Positions 25,575 to 34,300 of a stretch of DNA of 64,000 nt are shown in pieces (the stretch's first letter is position 1; each line of letters opens with the position of its first letter). The position numbers and the translations under genes were made by a program. This DNA comes from Lacibacter sp. H375. GTDB lineage: Bacteria; Bacteroidota; Bacteroidia; Chitinophagales; Chitinophagaceae. The notes under the pieces are model-generated. The model was not told the origin of the DNA. It ran no database searches and worked only from the letters and a program-made list of their open reading frames with translations. The stretch is from assembly GCF_037892425.1 (NCBI RefSeq), contig NZ_JBBKTT010000001.1, positions 930,001 through 994,000 of the forward strand, read 5' to 3'.

Positions 25575-25661
25575 AAAGATTGTTTTAAGAGATGAGTGAA
25601 TAATGATTTATATATTGACGAACAACCGAACATAATCCGGACATGTCCTTGAAATTTATTT

Positions 25662-26414
25662 TTAACTCCCCATCCACTCTTTAAATGCTGCTGCACTTTC
25701 CTGGCTTACGATCACTTCTTCGGGAGCGGCGGGTTGCAGTTCAAGCTCCAGTTTGCTTTTGGGATACGATTTGATTTTCTGGATGGCCGATACATTCACT
25801 AAATACTTCCTGTTTACACGATAGAAAACGGAAGGATCAGTTTCCTTTTCCAAGTCAGCAAGTGATTGGTCAAGTATGAACTTCTGGCTGCGGTTATCAA
25901 CCATACACACCAGTTTATGTGTGGCATAGAAATAAGCAATGTCTTCTGTTTTGATGCTGATGTAATCGCTGCCACGCTTCACCAAAAAACGCTTCCTGAA
26001 TTCTGATGTTTGTTTTTGTTGCGATTGTAACAACTGCTGTAAATTTTGAGCAAAGTATTTTTTCAGTGATTCATATTTATTCAATGCCTGTTGCAGTTTT
26101 TCATCGCTCACAGGTTTTAACAAATAGTCGATGCCATTATGTTCAAAAGCTTCCTGCCAGTATTCATCATAAGCCGTACAGAAAATAATGGGGCAGCTGA
26201 TCTTTACCTTATCTAACAATTGAAACGAAAGCCCATCAGATAATTCAATATCCATGAACAACAGATCGGGCATGGGATGAGTTGAAAACCATTCTGCAGC
26301 CGCTGAGTTACTGCCAAGCACCGCTTCTATTGCAAAATCCTGGTTTGCTTTCAGCAAAGCTTTCTTAAGTTTTTCTGCGGCTGGTTTTTCATCTTCAATA
26401 ATTACAATGCGCAT
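25662..26414 (-). CDS. LytTR-family response regulator
   Basis: The 250-aa protein starts at MRIVIIEDE; the longer frame enters the gap to the kinase. The receiver domain (1-120) has acidic residues at 7-9, phospho-acceptor Asp55 in 'LLFMDIELSDG' and the Lys of 'DYLLKPV'. The LytTR DNA-binding domain (about 145-250) shows 'FLVKRGSDYISIKTEDIAYF', 'FYRVNRKYLVNVSAI' and 'LELELQPA..EVIVSQE'. It is the partner of the kinase ending 17 nt upstream. Target genes are unknown. Confidence 0.94.
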   Translation of the reverse strand: MRIVIIEDEKPAAEKLKKALLKANQDFAIEAVLGSNSAAAEWFSTHPMPDLLFMDIELSDGLSFQLLDKVKISCPIIFCTAYDEYWQEAFEHNGIDYLLKPVSDEKLQQALNKYESLKKYFAQNLQQLLQSQQKQTSEFRKRFLVKRGSDYISIKTEDIAYFYATHKLVCMVDNRSQKFILDQSLADLEKETDPSVFYRVNRKYLVNVSAIQKIKSYPKSKLELELQPAAPEEVIVSQESAAAFKEWMGS

Positions 26415-26431
26415 ATAAGTGATATTTACAA

Positions 26432-27502
26432 TCAATCGATTTTCAGAATGGGTAAGCAAACTCTGAAAGTTTCTTCTTCTTCTTCAACACGAATGGATTT
26501 ACCTGTACTGAGCCGGTACCGTTCTTCGAGGTTTTGCAAACCAATACGTGATGATGGTTTACGCAGCTTTTTTTCTTTTAGCCTGTTCCGCATTTGTAAT
26601 TCATGCCCCACAAATCGAAGCTGTATCTGCATGGGTGATGTTTCCGAAAATTCATTATGCTTTACCGCATTCTCTAACAAGACCTGTAACGAAATAGGCG
26701 GAATTAAATACTGATCCCATAATGCTTCATCAACATCCACTTCCAGTTGCAACGCATCTTCAAACCTGATCTTTAACAATGAAAAATAATCCTGCATAAA
26801 CAACATCTCATCACGTAGCAATACAAGATCCTTTGCTTTGTTCTGCAAAATATAGCGGTACACATCGGCCATATGATCGTTAAAGAGCTTGGCCTTCTCC
26901 GGTTTCTCTTCAATTAAATGCGACAATGTATTGAGCGAATTAAAAATAAAATGCGGATCGATCTGGTTCTTCAAAGCCTCCAGTTCAGCTTCTGCTTTTG
27001 CACGTTCCAATTGTTCCTGCTGCAGTTTATCATTTGCCACATCCCGCACCAAAAAAACCGTTTCATACAAATTCACCAAAAAGAAAACAGCAATTAAAAT
27101 GATGATGGATGATAGCCGCACCACATGCCAATCAACCACTCCGTTCATGAATATCTTGTACCAGCCCACCAGCATCAACACACTTACTGGTACTACATAA
27201 AACGGAATAGTGATGATAAAAGCTAAAATTTTCTTCAACGGTTTATTCAACCAATCGAAATACGAACGCAGTGTAAATTGTAAAAACCGGACTCCTTCAT
27301 AGATTACTAACGCAATTAATATGGTGTAGAGATAGCTGAGTTTAATTTGCCAGTTGCTGAATTGTGCATGCGGCACCATCTGCGTAATTAAGGGAATGGC
27401 AATGCCAAACAAAGGCACCAGCACCACACGGATACCGATGTCGTTGATCTTGTCTTTCGGACCAAACAGTTTCGTCGCTATGTTTTGTGCGTTAGTCGGC
27501 AT
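26432..27502 (-). CDS. LytS/YehU-type sensor histidine kinase
   Basis: A 356-aa membrane kinase with four hydrophobic helices (about 25-150), then a coiled-coil 'DKLQQEQLERAKAEAELEAL' and the His_kinase motif 'NQIDPHFIFNSLNTLSHLIE' with phospho-acceptor His. The ATPase part has 'PPISLQVLLENAVKHN' (N box) and 'GIGLxN'-like 'RIGLQNLEERY'. It has no extracellular sensor domain, so signals are probably sensed in or near the membrane. It forms an operon with the LytTR regulator. Confidence 0.94.
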   Translation of the reverse strand: MPTNAQNIATKLFGPKDKINDIGIRVVLVPLFGIAIPLITQMVPHAQFSNWQIKLSYLYTILIALVIYEGVRFLQFTLRSYFDWLNKPLKKILAFIITIPFYVVPVSVLMLVGWYKIFMNGVVDWHVVRLSSIIILIAVFFLVNLYETVFLVRDVANDKLQQEQLERAKAEAELEALKNQIDPHFIFNSLNTLSHLIEEKPEKAKLFNDHMADVYRYILQNKAKDLVLLRDEMLFMQDYFSLLKIRFEDALQLEVDVDEALWDQYLIPPISLQVLLENAVKHNEFSETSPMQIQLRFVGHELQMRNRLKEKKLRKPSSRIGLQNLEERYRLSTGKSIRVEEEEETFRVCLPILKID

Positions 27503-27595
27503 CAGTTCCGGTTTCGTTCGTTTGCTGCTTGTGCATGTAAAGTTTGTAAAATAGATTCGAATACAAACAAATTTTTCAACCCAAAAACCAACTGT

Positions 27596-28030
27596 ATGGA
27601 CATGAATTCAATTAACTGGCTTGCTGTATTGGCGGCTGGCATTTCCGCTTTTGTATTGGGCGGCGTTTGGTATTCTCCTTTGTTATTTGGTAAAGCATGG
27701 ATGAGTGAAAATAAACTCACTGAGGAAGATGTAAAGAAAGGCAACGCTGCAAAAATTTATGGTTGGGCCTTTGTGCTTTCACTCATCATGGCAGCTAACC
27801 TGGCGATGTTCCTTGCTGATACACCGGCTGAATGTACCGGCAACTGTGCGCAAAAAACAGATGTTACCTGGGGGACCATTGCAGGTTTTCTTGCTGGTAT
27901 CTGGGGTTTTGCTGCTATTGCCATTGCTGCTTTGTTTGAACAAAAAACTGCACGCTACATTTTTATTAATGGGGGTTACGCATTATTTGCACTTACACTA
28001 ATGGGCGCAATCATTGGTGTATGGCGATAA
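27596..28030 (+). CDS. DUF1761 membrane protein
   Basis: A 144-aa protein with four predicted helices, starting at MDMNSINWLAVL. 'GISAFVLGGVWYSPLLFGKA' followed by W is the DUF1761 signature, continued by 'KIYGWAFVLSLIMAANLAMF' and a C-terminal 'GGYALFALTLMGAIIG'. The function of the family is unknown. The start chosen excludes 37 codons that overlap the divergent kinase gene. It is the first gene of a rightward series of small genes running to 31445. Confidence 0.88.
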   Translation: MDMNSINWLAVLAAGISAFVLGGVWYSPLLFGKAWMSENKLTEEDVKKGNAAKIYGWAFVLSLIMAANLAMFLADTPAECTGNCAQKTDVTWGTIAGFLAGIWGFAAIAIAALFEQKTARYIFINGGYALFALTLMGAIIGVWR

Positions 28031-28074
28031 AATCATGACATTAACCATTACCTTGTTATCAAAACCTTATCGTC

Positions 28075-28590
28075 ATGAAGTATTTGCTTTTTCTTTTCGC
28101 CTCCACAATAACCATACAGCTAGTTGCACAAAAACCTTGCAGTGCTCCTGCTTATCGTCAATTCGATTTTTGGATCGGTGAATGGGATGTGTATGGAAAA
28201 ACAGGTGCTAAAGCCGGCGACAGCAAGATCAGTTTGATACTCGACAGTTGTATTATTCTTGAAGAATGGACGAGTACAGGTTCAAACCAAGGGTTACGGT
28301 TTGCAGGCAAAAGTTTTAATACCTGGAACAGGAATACAAAGCAATGGCAACAAACCTGGGTTGATAATACAGGCGGCAGTACCGAATATCTCGAAGGGAA
28401 ATATGATGATCAGAAAATTATCTTTCAAACAAAGCCATTTCCTTTTTCAAAAGACACGATAGCTGTAAGAAAGTTAACCTTCTTCAATCTGTCGAAAGAT
28501 AAAGTGCGCCAGTTTGCAGAAATTACAAAAGACAATGGCGCTACCTGGCAAACAGAATATGATCTTGAATACCGTCGCAGAAAAGGATGA
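28075..28590 (+). CDS. exported DUF1579-like protein
   Basis: A 171-aa protein with a signal peptide (cleavage near VAQ). The mature part starts 'YRQFDFWIGEWDVYG', continues 'ILEEWTSTGSNQGLRFAGKS' and 'KQWQQTWVDNTGGSTEYLEG', and ends in a strand-rich region; this is the lipocalin-like pattern of DUF1579 and related secreted proteins. The function is unknown. It follows DUF1761 by 44 nt and resembles in kind the lipoprotein at 41632. Confidence 0.75.
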   Translation: MKYLLFLFASTITIQLVAQKPCSAPAYRQFDFWIGEWDVYGKTGAKAGDSKISLILDSCIILEEWTSTGSNQGLRFAGKSFNTWNRNTKQWQQTWVDNTGGSTEYLEGKYDDQKIIFQTKPFPFSKDTIAVRKLTFFNLSKDKVRQFAEITKDNGATWQTEYDLEYRRRKG

Positions 28591-28641
28591 ATGGGGTAAA
28601 TTTCTATTATCTATTTCCGAACTTTAAGAAAAACCTTTATC

Positions 28642-29157
28642 ATGAACCGTAAATCATTTTTGCAGAACGTAGCTGTTGGCAGCGGCATCATTGCTATCCC
28701 TTCAATGATACTTGCACAGGACACAAAGCCTGTGCAACAAACAAAACCTGATCCGTTGCCTGCTGATAAAGTAAAAGACTTTGTAAGTGCCGGACATAAC
28801 AATCTTGATAAAGTAAAACAGTTGTTAACTGAATTCCCGACACTCATCTATGCCACTTGGGATTTGGGTGGTGGCGATTTTGAAACAGGATTGGAAGGTG
28901 CCGGGCATGTTGGCAATAAAGAAATTGCGAATTACCTGATTGAAAAAGGAGCACGTACCAATTTATTTGTGTTGACGATGTTGGGTAAAACGCAAATCGT
29001 AAAAGCTTATATCGAAACCTGGCCGTCGTACCTGTATGCAAGAGGTCCACACGGTCTTACTTTGTTGCATCATGCAAACCGTGGAGGTGAGGACGCAAAA
29101 GAATTGGTGGAGTACCTGCAAAGTAAAGGATTGAAAGAAACTAAATCTCCATTATAA
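28642..29157 (+). CDS. exported ankyrin-repeat protein
   Basis: A 171-aa protein. The N-terminus 'MNRKSFLQNVAVGSGIIAIP' is a signal sequence of Tat-like character with RK rather than RR. About three ankyrin repeats follow ('FVSAGHNNLDKVKQLLTEFP', 'AGHVGNKEIANYLIEKGART', 'HGLTLLHHANRGGEDAKELV'). It is probably a periplasmic binding scaffold. It is co-directional with the VOC gene 17 nt downstream. Confidence 0.82.
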   Translation: MNRKSFLQNVAVGSGIIAIPSMILAQDTKPVQQTKPDPLPADKVKDFVSAGHNNLDKVKQLLTEFPTLIYATWDLGGGDFETGLEGAGHVGNKEIANYLIEKGARTNLFVLTMLGKTQIVKAYIETWPSYLYARGPHGLTLLHHANRGGEDAKELVEYLQSKGLKETKSPL

Positions 29158-29174
29158 ACCTTAAAACTTACAAC

Positions 29175-29570
29175 ATGGATAATGCAATCAGCTGGTTTGA
29201 AATTCCGGCAACCGATATAGACAGAGCACAAAAATTTTATGAGGCCGTTTTTGATTTTCAAATGCAGGCATTAGATTTCCAGCAAACTAAAATGCGGATG
29301 TTTCCCATTGACGATCCTATGAAAGGTATTGGCGGTACACTTGTTGATAGTGGCGGTTTTCATAAACCTTCTGCTACCGATGGTCCACTCATCTATCTCA
29401 ATGGCAATCCCGATGTACAGATATTTCTAGATCGTGTAGAAGCAGCAGGCGGTAAAATACTTGTTCCGAAAACTGTGATCTCTGATGAATATGGCGATAT
29501 GGCTGTGTTCTTAGATACAGAAGGCAACCGCATTGCATTACATAACATTCCTGAAAAGTACAGACAATAA
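29175..29570 (+). CDS. VOC (glyoxalase/bleomycin-resistance) family protein
   Basis: A 131-aa vicinal-oxygen-chelate protein: 'ISWFEIPATDIDRAQKFYEA' at the start and 'FLDTEGNRIALHNIPEK' at the end, two beta-alpha-beta-beta-beta modules. The metal-ligand Glu/His set is not obviously complete, so binding rather than catalysis is possible. It is cytoplasmic. It sits in a close run of small genes. Confidence 0.88.
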   Translation: MDNAISWFEIPATDIDRAQKFYEAVFDFQMQALDFQQTKMRMFPIDDPMKGIGGTLVDSGGFHKPSATDGPLIYLNGNPDVQIFLDRVEAAGGKILVPKTVISDEYGDMAVFLDTEGNRIALHNIPEKYRQ

Positions 29571-29579
29571 GCAATTGAA

Positions 29580-30065
29580 ATGAAAAAGAACAGCATTGCG
29601 TTCTTGCTGCTATTTTCTGTTTGCAGTTTTGTAACAGAGCTGCCATCATTCAACGGATCAGTAAAATCATTTCACTGGCTCAAAGGTTCATGGCAAATGC
29701 AAACGAGGCGTGGAATCATTACTGAAAAATGGGCCGTTGCTAACGACAGCACACTTGCAGGAGAAAGCATCATGACACGTTCTGATGGAACAGAAATTAT
29801 GTTGGAAAAAATTCAACTGGCATTTCGTAGCGGCAATTATTATTATATCCCGACTGTAAAGAATCAGAACGGAGAGCAGCCGGTAGAATTTAAAATCACT
29901 TCGCATAGTGAAACAGGTTTTGTGGCTGAAAATGCACAGCATGATTTTCCAAAACGTATCAGTTATACGTTGGTCAATAAAGATTCTATTCATGCAGTGA
30001 TCGATGATGGCGCTGCAACTCCTGTAAAAAAATCAAACTTTTATTATTCACGTAAAAAAGATTGA
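29580..30065 (+). CDS. exported DUF6265-like protein
   Basis: A 161-aa protein with an N-terminal hydrophobic signal segment. The mature part has 'FHWLKGSWQMQTRRGIITEK' followed by W, 'IQLAFRSGNYYYIPTV' and 'ENAQHDFPKRISYTLVNKD', a lipocalin-like strand pattern seen in DUF6265. The function is unknown. It starts 9 nt after the VOC gene, and the SRPBCC gene begins 2 nt after its stop. Confidence 0.75.
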   Translation: MKKNSIAFLLLFSVCSFVTELPSFNGSVKSFHWLKGSWQMQTRRGIITEKWAVANDSTLAGESIMTRSDGTEIMLEKIQLAFRSGNYYYIPTVKNQNGEQPVEFKITSHSETGFVAENAQHDFPKRISYTLVNKDSIHAVIDDGAATPVKKSNFYYSRKKD

Positions 30066-30067
30066 TC

Positions 30068-30571
30068 ATGTCTTCCTTCGATTGGAGCAGGTTTACTGTT
30101 CGCATCAACATTAAAAGCAATTCAATTGAACAACTCTATCGTGCATGGGCCACAAGAGGCGGTATTGAATACTGGTTTTTAAGAATGAGTGAATACAGTC
30201 AACCAAATGGTTCATTACGAGGTGACGATGAACCTGTGCACAAAGGCGATACTTATCGATGGCGCTGGTTTGGTTATAGTGACGAAGTAACTGAAACGGG
30301 CGAAATACTTGATTGTAATGGCATCGATTTTTTCAAATTCCGTTTTGGCGATGCTGGCAACTGCAGTGTTCGCATTTATCCCGAGCAAGATGAACTCATA
30401 GTTGAATTGTTACAGGATAATATACCAACCGATGAAAAAGCAAAAGAAATGTGGCATATCGGTTGTAAAACCGGCTGGACTTTTTATCTCGCCAATATGA
30501 AATCGATGTTTGAAGGTGGTATTGATCTGCGTAACAAGAATGAGGCTTTGCAAAACGTCATCAGCGCATAA
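30068..30571 (+). CDS. SRPBCC/AHSA1-family protein
   Basis: A 167-aa protein from the ATG at 30068; the longer frame begins with TTG. It starts 'FTVRINIKSNSIEQLYRAWA', typical of the activator-of-Hsp90-like SRPBCC branch, and ends 'HIGCKTGWTFYLANMKSMFE', the usual C-terminal helix that closes the hydrophobic pocket. It may bind or transform a small hydrophobic ligand. It is cytoplasmic and in a tight run between the DUF6265 and TfoX genes. Confidence 0.87.
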   Translation: MSSFDWSRFTVRINIKSNSIEQLYRAWATRGGIEYWFLRMSEYSQPNGSLRGDDEPVHKGDTYRWRWFGYSDEVTETGEILDCNGIDFFKFRFGDAGNCSVRIYPEQDELIVELLQDNIPTDEKAKEMWHIGCKTGWTFYLANMKSMFEGGIDLRNKNEALQNVISA

Positions 30572-30580
30572 AAAATCAGC

Positions 30581-30949
30581 ATGGCATTCAACGAAAAACT
30601 AGCCGACCGCACAAGAGAATTGATAGCCCTCACACAAAAAAATGTGGAAGAGAAGAAAATGTTTGGGGGGCTTTGTTTCATGGTGAACGATAAAATGTGC
30701 ATTGGTGTAGAAAAAGAACGGTTGATGGTGAGGATCGATCCTGCACGTTATGATGAAGCAATGGAAAAAGAAGGTTGCGCACCCATGGATTTCACCGGAA
30801 AAGTAATGAAGGGTTTTGTATTTGTAGATGCTGACGCTGTTACTACAAAAAAGAAACTCGAGTATTGGGTAACACTTGCACTTGAATATAATAAGATCGC
30901 CAAAGTATCAAAGAAGAAAAATGAAGTATCAACAGCAGGAAGCATGTAA
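30581..30949 (+). CDS. TfoX N-terminal-domain protein
   Basis: A 122-aa protein with the TfoX_N pattern 'KKMFGGLCFMVNDKMCIGVE' and 'GCAPMDFTGKVMKGFVFVDA'. It lacks the C-terminal domain of the Haemophilus Sxy/TfoX competence activator, and such short proteins are widespread outside competent species. Its last 29 nt overlap the start of the DinB gene, implying coupled translation. Confidence 0.87.
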   Translation: MAFNEKLADRTRELIALTQKNVEEKKMFGGLCFMVNDKMCIGVEKERLMVRIDPARYDEAMEKEGCAPMDFTGKVMKGFVFVDADAVTTKKKLEYWVTLALEYNKIAKVSKKKNEVSTAGSM

Positions 30950-31445
30950 CATACTTGAACGTACACCACTTGTTTTAAGATCATTGCTTACAGGTTTATC
31001 AAATGATCTCATCCTGACTAACGAAGGACCGGATACGTTTTCACCTTTCGATGTAGTGGGTCATTTAATTCATGGTGAAAAAACAGATTGGGTAGTACGT
31101 GCAAAGATCATTTTGGAACATGGGATAAATAAACAGTTCGATCCATACGACCGGTTTGCTCAGTATGAAGAGAGCAAAGGAAAAAGTTTAGAGCAATTGC
31201 TGAATGAATTTGAAGAGATCAGGAAAGAAAATGTTGCATGGCTGCAATCAATTCAATTAACTGAAGATGATCTGGAACGAAAAGGAAAACACCCGGTGTT
31301 GGGAGAAGTTACCTTACGGAATCTTTTGTCAACCTGGGTAGTGCATGATCTTACGCATATTGCGCAGATCACAAGAGTAATGTCGAAACAGTATATAGAA
31401 GAAATGGGACCATGGCCGCAATTCTTCAGGATACTGCAGTTCTAA
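30921..31445 (+). CDS. DinB-like four-helix metalloprotein
   Basis: The 174-aa protein starts at MKYQQQEACN inside the end of the TfoX gene. It is the DinB/YfiT fold with three metal-ligand His: 'DVVGHLIHGEKTDW', and 'WVVHDLTHIAQI' near the C-terminus. Relatives act as thiol-dependent transferases, but many are uncharacterised. It is cytoplasmic and the last gene of the 27596-31445 run. Confidence 0.88.
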   Translation: MKYQQQEACNILERTPLVLRSLLTGLSNDLILTNEGPDTFSPFDVVGHLIHGEKTDWVVRAKIILEHGINKQFDPYDRFAQYEESKGKSLEQLLNEFEEIRKENVAWLQSIQLTEDDLERKGKHPVLGEVTLRNLLSTWVVHDLTHIAQITRVMSKQYIEEMGPWPQFFRILQF

Positions 31446-31464
31446 TGCAATTCAGAAAAGTTCT

Positions 31465-31854
31465 TTATAATTCGGTACGAAAACGAAGTGCCAGTTCAAG
31501 ACCGCTGTCAGCTGGAGTAATTGCAACGCTGCCACCGAGTACGGCAGCCATTGGCATAAGCTGTTCCATTTTATGGAATATGTCTGCACTGTAACAACGG
31601 CCATTTTCATTTACCTGTAGAAAAACCTGTTGCTGTTGTTCGTAAGCTGAAATCCGGATGCAGTCGCTTTCGGTTTGGGCAACTGCTGTTTGTAGTAAGT
31701 TACTTAGTACTGATGCAAGCAAATCACGGTCGGCTGATACTTGCAGATCAGGAGCAATATCGTTTACAAAAAAACTGTTGCGACTAACTGCAGAAGGTAA
31801 AATTGATTGGGCAACATGGCCAACAAGTTGTTTAAGGGCAAATTGATTTTTCAT
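31465..31854 (-). CDS. stand-alone, degenerate GHKL ATPase domain protein
   Basis: From the ATG at 31854 the product is 129 aa and matches only the ATP-binding half of a histidine kinase. 'VSADRDLLASVLSNLLQTAV' is the N box with Asn52 kept, but the second Asn is Thr56. The G1 box is reduced to 'VNENGRC' and a G2 box is missing, although 'AAVLGGSVAI' keeps the last strand. There is no HisKA or sensor domain. It is probably non-catalytic, perhaps binding another kinase. Its upstream side is the 1.2 kb repeat-rich region. Confidence 0.6.
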   Translation of the reverse strand: MKNQFALKQLVGHVAQSILPSAVSRNSFFVNDIAPDLQVSADRDLLASVLSNLLQTAVAQTESDCIRISAYEQQQQVFLQVNENGRCYSADIFHKMEQLMPMAAVLGGSVAITPADSGLELALRFRTEL

Positions 31855-33074
31855 ATAAAAGATTTGAGGAAGCAAGGATGGTTTACTTACAAAAACAAAG
31901 GGTACAATTCAATTGTTCTCACAGGAGTAAAATAGTTTTCAAAAGAGTTGGATTAAAAACGGGGCCCTCTATAACTATCAACATGAACATTCAATAATGG
32001 GTTGTGGGTACGGATCAAACATCGGTTTTATACAATTGGATTTTGGATAAGCTTTCATAAGGTTTGGTTTCAGAGATAAAGTTTTCAAGGGTATGGATCA
32101 AACAGTGGTTTTACATACAAATTGGATTTCGAATAATGCTTCCAGGGTTCAGTTGTTCAAGTGGATACGGATTGTTGATTTATGCTTTGGATATTGTTTC
32201 AATGTCATTGACAATACAAAGTAACAACCAAAGTAAGCCGGATAAAATAGTACTTGAGCTCATTAAGCCGTACTTGTTTTATTGTGTTGTTGTAGTTGAA
32301 ATTCGGCAGCAGGTAAAGCTAATTCGGCAACAAAGGTTGGATTTGCGCAACCTGCCAATGAAAACCCAATAATAACATAACCACAATTAAAAAGGATACT
32401 TTTTAAAGTTGATGCTGGGTTAATATGAAGATTCTAATGGATGAAAGAAAAGGCTGAAGCTGATAGAGAAAGATGAAAAAAAAAAGCTGATCGTGGAAAC
32501 GACTGGCCGATTTTCGAAACTTAGGTTTCGGGTAAGTTAATCATCATGCAATTTTTCGAAAACCTGGTTTACACAAGTACGGATCAAAACTGGTTTTCTT
32601 ATAGATATTGGTATAAGTAGTTTGGGTAAACGACCTTTTAAGAACCATTGTGGTTTCAATGGGTTTTGGGTAAACGGTACAGGTTAAATTCGGTTTTTGG
32701 TTTGGATACAGGACATCAGTAAGGGTAAACGACCTTTAAAAGAGCTCTTGTGGTTTTAGTGGGTTTTGGGTAAACGGTACGGTTAAAAGCAGGCTTTTCA
32801 ATCAGGAATAATTACATGTGGGTTTTGGGTAAACAGTTTTTCGTCGGGATCAATTCGTTATATATTGTCAGTTAGCTGCGTTTTGGGTTGTCCGTATCAT
32901 CATCGTTGCGGGTACAAAGTAACAACCTCGGCGAGCCTCCTACAATAGAACCTTTACTCATTAGCTTGTACTTGTTTCTAGTAGTTTTCGTGTAGTCGAA
33001 ATTCTATAGGCATGAACCGACAGTAGCAGTAAAATCTTAATTTGTAATCATATTTTAATAAAACAACCCTGACT
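31855..33074. repeat. 1.2 kb non-coding repeat-rich region
   Basis: No convincing gene lies here. The 20-mer GGGTTTTGGGTAAACGGTAC occurs at 32661-32680 and 32761-32780, exactly 100 bp apart, and its first 15 nt recur at 32820-32834. GGGTAAACGACCTTT precedes each full copy (32624, 32723), so a unit of about 100 bp is tandem. A second family, 'GGATCAAA..TGGTTTT', occurs near 32011, 32095 and 32581. A diverged 90-bp segment is present at 32215-32304 and 32913-33004, sharing TACAAAGTAACAACC at one end and GAAATTC at the other. It separates divergent genes. Confidence 0.7.
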
Positions 33075-33530
33075 ATGCAATCAGCAGCAACAGACCCCAA
33101 CGACTATATTGCAGAAATGCCGGAGGAGCGGCAGGCAGCATTTAAGAAACTAAGAGCCGTCATCAAAAAGAATTTGCCCAAAGGTTTTAAAGAAGGGATG
33201 GGCTACGGCATGCTTGGGTATGCCGTGCCTCACTCAAAATACCCGGCCGGTTATCATTGCAACCCCAAAGATCCGTTACCTTTTATGGGCATTGCTTCGC
33301 AAAAGAACTTTATTGCGGTGTACCATATGGGTATTTACGCAAGCCCTGAGTTGCTGAAATGGTTTACGGCAGCACATGCAAAAGCATCTCCAAAAAAATT
33401 GGATATGGGCAAAAGCTGTATCCGTTACAAAAAGCCGGAGGATATCCCTTTCGAACTCATCGGAGAGCTTGCAGCTAAAATGTCGGCCGATGAATGGATC
33501 GCTCTTTATGAAAAAAATTTAAAACGATAA
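33075..33530 (+). CDS. DUF1801 protein
   Basis: A 151-aa soluble protein with the DUF1801 (YdhG-like) core: 'DYIAEMPEERQAAFKKLRAV', 'EGMGYGMLGYAVPH', 'NFIAVYHMGIYA' and 'KSCIRYKKPEDIPFELI'. The fold resembles frataxin-like proteins; a few relatives bind iron-sulphur clusters or act in stress responses, otherwise the function is unknown. It is the first gene after the repeat region, followed by the exported YCII gene after 3 nt. Confidence 0.88.
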   Translation: MQSAATDPNDYIAEMPEERQAAFKKLRAVIKKNLPKGFKEGMGYGMLGYAVPHSKYPAGYHCNPKDPLPFMGIASQKNFIAVYHMGIYASPELLKWFTAAHAKASPKKLDMGKSCIRYKKPEDIPFELIGELAAKMSADEWIALYEKNLKR

Positions 33531-33533
33531 GTA

Positions 33534-33914
33534 ATGAAGCAACTGCTTACAATTATCTGCCTTCTGTTCGCCTTGCAGCTATCTGCACAAGACAAGACAA
33601 AAGCACCGCAATGGCTGGGCATTCTTACGCTGGCCGACAAATATAAAGAAGCAAAAAACTGGACCAAAACAGATGAAGCCATCACTGGTGAACATTTCCA
33701 ACGGTTGGTAAAGCTGAAGAACGAAGGTGTTGTTTTGCTTGCCGGAAGAACACAGTTGGATTTAGCTGATCCCGGCATGATGGGCCTGGTGATCTTTTAT
33801 GCAAAGGATGAAAAGGATGCCATGCAGTTTATGCAGGAAGATCCTGCGGTGAAAAACAAGATCATGCTGGCGAAAGTAGTGCCATATGCAGTTGCCGTAA
33901 ACAAATGCGAATAG
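33534..33914 (+). CDS. exported YCII-like protein
   Basis: A 126-aa protein with a clear signal peptide (cleavage near LSA-Q19), then a YCII-type ferredoxin-like domain: 'GILTLADKYKEAKNWT', 'HFQRLVKLKNEGVVLLAG' and 'LVIFYAKDEKDAMQFMQEDP'. YCII proteins are usually cytoplasmic; export is unusual. It is translationally close to the VOC gene. Confidence 0.82.
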   Translation: MKQLLTIICLLFALQLSAQDKTKAPQWLGILTLADKYKEAKNWTKTDEAITGEHFQRLVKLKNEGVVLLAGRTQLDLADPGMMGLVIFYAKDEKDAMQFMQEDPAVKNKIMLAKVVPYAVAVNKCE

Positions 33915-33919
33915 ACGGT

Positions 33920-34300
33920 ATGAATCTTAACAAACTCAGCCCCCTGCTTTATACCAGTCAACTGAAAGATACTGTTGACTGGTATGTTCATGTGCTTGGT
34001 TTTACCTGCACCGATTTTGTTCCCGTTCACGGATTTGCAAGAGTACAGTTGCATGCGGTAGATATTATGCTTGCATTACCGAACGCACACATTCCTTTTG
34101 AACAACCACAGTTTACCGGTTCTTTTTATATCAATACAAATAGCGTTGACTACTGGTGGGAAAAATTAAAAGATACATGTAAGGTTTGCTATCCTATTGA
34201 AAATTTTGATTATGGAATGCGTGAGTTTGCGGTGTATGATATCAACGGTTATCTCTTGCAATTTGGTCAACCTGTTTTTAATTCAAACACAAACACATGA
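33920..34300 (+). CDS. VOC family protein
   Basis: A 126-aa protein starting at MNLNKLSPLL, 5 nt after the preceding stop; an ATG at 33905 inside the previous gene is an alternative. 'YTSQLKDTVDWYVHVLGFTC' opens the first module and 'EFAVYDINGYLLQFGQPV' closes the second, with the usual Glu/Gln metal position near the end. It is a second, only distantly similar VOC protein beside the one at 29175. Its stop overlaps the ankyrin start by 4 nt. Confidence 0.86.
   Translation: MNLNKLSPLLYTSQLKDTVDWYVHVLGFTCTDFVPVHGFARVQLHAVDIMLALPNAHIPFEQPQFTGSFYINTNSVDYWWEKLKDTCKVCYPIENFDYGMREFAVYDINGYLLQFGQPVFNSNTNT

Noticed and set aside
32064-32372. 102-codon plus-strand frame in the repeat region
   Set aside because: It crosses repeat units, has no domain-like pattern and no promoter box; I treat it as chance.
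32600-32840. Possible CRISPR-like array
   Set aside because: Only two full copies and one partial copy, units of about 100 bp with related rather than unique intervening DNA, and no cas genes.
31855-33074. Retron or diversity-generating retroelement
   Set aside because: No reverse transcriptase gene and no template/variable repeat adjacent to a target C-terminus in the window.
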